8,280 nucleotides of DNA, taken from positions 1-8,280 of the forward strand of contig RFSU01000102.1 in NCBI GenBank assembly GCA_009923795.1, read 5' to 3'. A program made the position numbers and the translations under genes. Under the pieces are notes generated by a model. It ran no database searches and was not told the origin of the DNA. It worked only from the letters and a program-made list of their open reading frames with translations. Shown piece after piece: positions 5,722 through 8,280 of the stretch (positions within the stretch are counted from its first letter, which is position 1; each line of letters begins with the position of its first letter). The DNA comes from Sphingomonadaceae bacterium (lineage in GTDB: Bacteria > Pseudomonadota > Alphaproteobacteria > Sphingomonadales > Sphingomonadaceae).

Positions 5722-6389
5722 TGGCTGACGCAGTTCAAATTCCCGACGAAGCCGAAGTCCGCGCCCGTTGGGGCAATTTTGCCTTTACGGCGGAAACAAT
5801 GGAAAAAGCGCAGGCGATCATTGCGCGTTACCCCGCTGGTCGTCAGGCCTCGGCCGTTATGGGCCTACTTGACCTTGCCCAGCGGCAGGTTGGGGCAGAA
5901 ACCAATACACAAGGCTGGCTTCCCGTGCCGGTGATTGAATATGTCGCAGCCCTGCTCGATATGCCTTATATGCGCGCCTACGAAGTCGCGACCTTCTACA
6001 CCATGTACAACATGGGACCGGTGGGCAAATTCCACGTTCAAGTCTGCGGTACAACGCCCTGCATGCTGCGTGGGTCGGACGATGTTCTGGCCGCTTGTAA
6101 GTTCAAGGGGCTGGTCAAGGGTGGGACGACGCCGGATGGCTTGTTCACCCTTAATGAAGTCGAATGTCTGGGGGCCTGCGCCAATGCGCCAATGGTTCAG
6201 ATTAACGACGATAATTTCGAAGACCTGACCTTTGACAGCACGATTGCGCTGCTCGATGCGCTGGCCGCGGGCAAGCCCGTGAAAGTCGGCCCGCAGATCG
6301 ACCGTCAGACGAGCTGCCCCGAAGGCGGCCCATCGTCGCTGAAGGACATGGCCTTAGAGAACCACGATTATCGGGGGGAATGGAAGTGA
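5721..6389 (+). CDS. nuoE: NADH-quinone oxidoreductase subunit E (complex I, 24 kDa subunit)
   Basis: The 222-residue product is NuoE, a thioredoxin-fold subunit of the NADH-oxidising module that carries the [2Fe-2S] cluster N1a. The ligands are Cys109 and Cys114 in QVCGTTPCM, and Cys149 and Cys153 in VECLGACANAP. An N-terminal helical region (about 1-85) leads into VATFYTMYNMGPVGKFHV (89-106), typical of the family. A C-terminal tail of about 35 residues (GPQIDRQTSCPEGGPSSLKD) extends beyond the fold, as in other alphaproteobacterial and mitochondrial 24-kDa subunits, and has one extra cysteine (Cys199). ATG 5721 is chosen because it shares one base with the preceding stop (TAATG) and has GGAG at 5706-5709. 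An in-frame upstream start at 5694 would lie inside the preceding gene. The stop overlaps the nuoF start. Confidence 0.96.
   Translation: MADAVQIPDEAEVRARWGNFAFTAETMEKAQAIIARYPAGRQASAVMGLLDLAQRQVGAETNTQGWLPVPVIEYVAALLDMPYMRAYEVATFYTMYNMGPVGKFHVQVCGTTPCMLRGSDDVLAACKFKGLVKGGTTPDGLFTLNEVECLGACANAPMVQINDDNFEDLTFDSTIALLDALAAGKPVKVGPQIDRQTSCPEGGPSSLKDMALENHDYRGEWK
6373..6379 (+). promoter_or_regulatory. Ribosome binding site of nuoF
   Basis: A G-rich site at 6373-6379 (GGGGGGA-like) lies about 6 bases before GTG 6386 but directly against ATG 6380. The spacing argues for GTG 6386 as the real start. Confidence 0.5.
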
Positions 6390-7684
6390 GCCTGCAAGAT
6401 AAGGATCGCATTTTCACCAACCTCTATGGCTTCCAGCCTTGGACGCTGGATGCCGCCAAAAAGCGGGGATGCTGGGACAATACGAAAAAGCTGCTCCAGA
6501 TCGGGGCGGATGAGATTATTGAGACGGTCAAGGCGTCCGGCCTGCGTGGCCGTGGCGGTGCGGGCTTCCCCACGGGGATGAAGTGGAGCTTCATGCCCAA
6601 AACGCCGACGCCGGAACGTCCAAATTTCCTCGTGATCAATGCCGATGAATCCGAGCCGGGGTCTTGCAAGGATCGTGAGATTATTCGCCATGATCCGCAC
6701 CGCCTGCTGGAAGGGGCGCTGATCGCGGGTTTCGCGATGCGCGCGCGCGCCGCCTATATCTATATTCGCGGTGAGTTTATCTACGAAGCCAAGGTGCTTC
6801 AGGCCGCCGTGGACGAAGCCTATGCCGCTGGTCTGCTCGGCAAAAATGCCGCCAAGTCCGGCTATGATTTTGATGTGTTCGTGCACCGTGGGGCAGGGGC
6901 CTATATCTGCGGTGAAGAGACCGCGATGATCGAAAGCCTGGAAGGCAAAAAGGGCCAGCCGCGCTTAAAGCCGCCTTTCCCGGCGGGTGCGGGCCTTTAT
7001 GGTTGCCCAACCACGGTCAATAATGTGGAATCCATTGCCGTCACGCCAACGATCCTGCGTCGTGGTGCGGATTGGTTCAAAGGCTTTGGCCGTGAGAATA
7101 ATGCTGGAACCAAGCTGTTCCAGATTTCGGGCCATGTGAACAAGCCTTGCACTGTGGAAGAAGCGATGAGCATTCCCTTCCGCGAGCTGATTGAAAAGCA
7201 TGCAGGCGGCATTCGCGGCGGTTGGGATAATCTCCTTGCCGTTATTCCGGGCGGCTCATCTGTGCCGTTGGTTCCAGCCAAGGAAATCATGGACGCGCCG
7301 ATGGATTTTGATGGCCTGAAGGCGCTCGGCTCTGGCCTTGGCACGGCGGCAGTCATTGTCATGGACAAATCGACCGATATTGTCCGCGCCATTTCGCGGC
7401 TCAGCTATTTCTACAAGCATGAAAGCTGTGGCCAGTGCACGCCCTGTCGTGAAGGCACAGGCTGGATGTGGCGCGTGATGGAGCGGTTGCGCGAAGGCAA
7501 GGCCGATGTGTCGGAAATCGACACCTTGTTCGAAGTGACCAAGCAGGTTGAAGGCCACACCATCTGCGCGCTGGGCGATGCAGCGGCTTGGCCCATTCAA
7601 GGTCTGATCCGTCATTTCCGTCCTGAAATTGAACGTCGCATTGCCGAACGCAATGGCGGCGAAATGCTGGAGGCGGCGGAGTAA
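6386..7684 (+). CDS. nuoF: NADH-quinone oxidoreductase subunit F (complex I, NADH-binding 51 kDa subunit)
   Basis: The 432-residue product is NuoF, which binds NADH and FMN and holds [4Fe-4S] cluster N3; it is the electron entry point of complex I. The FMN/NADH-binding glycine-rich loop GLRGRGGAGFPTGMKW is at 52-67, NADESEPGSCKDRE at 85-98, and the second nucleotide-binding stretch GAGAYICGEETAMIESLEG at 169-187. The N3 ligands are Cys348, Cys351 and Cys354 in ESCGQCTPCREGTGW, and Cys394 in HTICALGDAAAWP. GTG 6386 is preferred because it overlaps the nuoE stop as GTGA, the same arrangement as after nuoD, and is well spaced from the G-rich ribosome binding site. ATG 6380, two codons earlier, is the alternative. 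The family is certain and the length is normal. The gene ends 2 bases before nuoG. Confidence 0.97.
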   Translation: MSLQDKDRIFTNLYGFQPWTLDAAKKRGCWDNTKKLLQIGADEIIETVKASGLRGRGGAGFPTGMKWSFMPKTPTPERPNFLVINADESEPGSCKDREIIRHDPHRLLEGALIAGFAMRARAAYIYIRGEFIYEAKVLQAAVDEAYAAGLLGKNAAKSGYDFDVFVHRGAGAYICGEETAMIESLEGKKGQPRLKPPFPAGAGLYGCPTTVNNVESIAVTPTILRRGADWFKGFGRENNAGTKLFQISGHVNKPCTVEEAMSIPFRELIEKHAGGIRGGWDNLLAVIPGGSSVPLVPAKEIMDAPMDFDGLKALGSGLGTAAVIVMDKSTDIVRAISRLSYFYKHESCGQCTPCREGTGWMWRVMERLREGKADVSEIDTLFEVTKQVEGHTICALGDAAAWPIQGLIRHFRPEIERRIAERNGGEMLEAAE

Positions 7685-7686
7685 CC

Positions 7687-8280
7687 ATGCCTAAAGTTAC
7701 CGTAGACGGCACCGAACTCGAAGTTCCAGCAGGCGCGACTGTCCTGCAGGCCTGTGAGCTTGCGGGCAAGGAAATTCCCCGTTTCTGCTATCATGAGCGG
7801 CTCAGCATTGCGGGCAATTGCCGCATGTGTCTGGTCGAAGTATCGCCCGGCCCGCCCAAGCCGCAGGCGTCCTGTGCGCTCCCGGCGAGCGAAGGTCAGG
7901 TGATCCGCACCGACAGCCCGATGGTCAAAAAGGCGCGCGAAGGGGTGATGGAGTTTCTCCTGATCAACCACCCGCTTGATTGCCCGATCTGCGATCAGGG
8001 CGGCGAATGCGACTTGCAAGACCAGTCCGTGGCCTATGGCCGGGGCGGGTCGCGCTATGATGAGAATAAGCGCGCCGTCACCGAAAAATATATGGGCCCC
8101 ATCGTCAAAACGACGATGACGCGCTGCATTCAGTGCACACGCTGCGTCCGTTTTGCCGAAGAAGTGGCGGGGGTTGAGGAAATCGGCGCGATTTATCGCG
8201 GCGAGAATATGCAAATCACCAGCTATCTTGAGCATGCGGTGACAAGCGAGCTTTCGGGCAATGTGGTTGATCTGTGCCCG
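7687..8280 (+). CDS. nuoG: NADH-quinone oxidoreductase subunit G (complex I, 75 kDa subunit), N-terminal part
   Basis: This is the first 198 codons of nuoG, open to the right edge of the window with no stop. NuoG relays electrons from the FMN side through clusters N1b, N4 and N5. The visible ligands are Cys34, Cys45, Cys48 and Cys63 for the [2Fe-2S] cluster N1b (FCYHERLSIAGNCRMC, then SCALP); His95, Cys99, Cys102 and Cys108 for N5 (NHPLDCPICDQGGECDLQD), including the unusual histidine ligand; and Cys147, Cys150, Cys153 and Cys197 for N4 (RCIQCTRCVRF, then DLCP at the edge). No extra N7-type cysteine motif can be judged because that region lies beyond the window. ATG 7687 has GGAG at 7678-7681 five bases upstream, overlapping the nuoF stop region. 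The rest of the operon (nuoH, nuoI and onward) is expected to the right. Confidence 0.97.
   Translation, partial: MPKVTVDGTELEVPAGATVLQACELAGKEIPRFCYHERLSIAGNCRMCLVEVSPGPPKPQASCALPASEGQVIRTDSPMVKKAREGVMEFLLINHPLDCPICDQGGECDLQDQSVAYGRGGSRYDENKRAVTEKYMGPIVKTTMTRCIQCTRCVRFAEEVAGVEEIGAIYRGENMQITSYLEHAVTSELSGNVVDLCP

Noticed and set aside
7612..8235. 207-codon open frame on the - strand opposite nuoG
   Set aside because: It mirrors the nuoG reading frame, whose twelve cluster ligands are all present. The antisense frame shows no recognisable domain.

Overview
The window looks like a piece of chromosome from an alphaproteobacterium, most likely a sphingomonad (order Sphingomonadales). This is inferred from the protein style: separate rather than fused NuoC and NuoD, a NuoE with a C-terminal tail, and EF-P, SuhB-family and aldolase sequences that resemble sphingomonad versions recalled from memory. 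The DNA is moderately GC-rich and tightly packed. Every supported gene is on the + strand. I see no tRNA, rRNA, CRISPR array, insertion sequence, phage gene or other sign of recent transfer.

Left part (1-2468), housekeeping genes. The window opens in the last 65 codons of a class I fructose-bisphosphate aldolase, followed by a strong hairpin terminator. Then come a thiamine phosphate synthase (thiE), elongation factor P (efp) and an inositol-monophosphatase/SuhB-family phosphatase. These are metabolically unrelated and separated by short gaps of 36-89 bases.

Middle (2469-2644). A 176-base non-coding stretch separates the phosphatase gene from the respiratory operon. It holds a run of small inverted repeats and ends in a clear Shine-Dalgarno site. 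It is the most likely place for the nuo promoter and 5' leader.

Right part (2645-8280), the start of the operon for respiratory complex I (proton-pumping NADH:quinone oxidoreductase): nuoA, nuoB, nuoC, nuoD, a small SnoaL/NTF2-like gene, nuoE, nuoF and the first 198 codons of nuoG, which runs off the right edge. Together these encode one small membrane subunit (NuoA), the quinone-site and N2-cluster connecting module (NuoB, C, D) and the NADH-oxidising module (NuoE, F, G). All expected iron-sulfur ligands of NuoB, NuoE, NuoF and the visible part of NuoG are present. Neighbouring genes overlap or nearly touch, from a 10-base overlap to a 2-base gap, so the block is almost certainly one transcript with coupled translation.

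The one feature that is not standard complex I is the 116-residue SnoaL/NTF2-like protein wedged between nuoD and nuoE, joined to both by start/stop overlaps. It is the best candidate for an undescribed complex I accessory or assembly protein, though nothing in the sequence proves such a role. The rest of the window is ordinary core-genome content.
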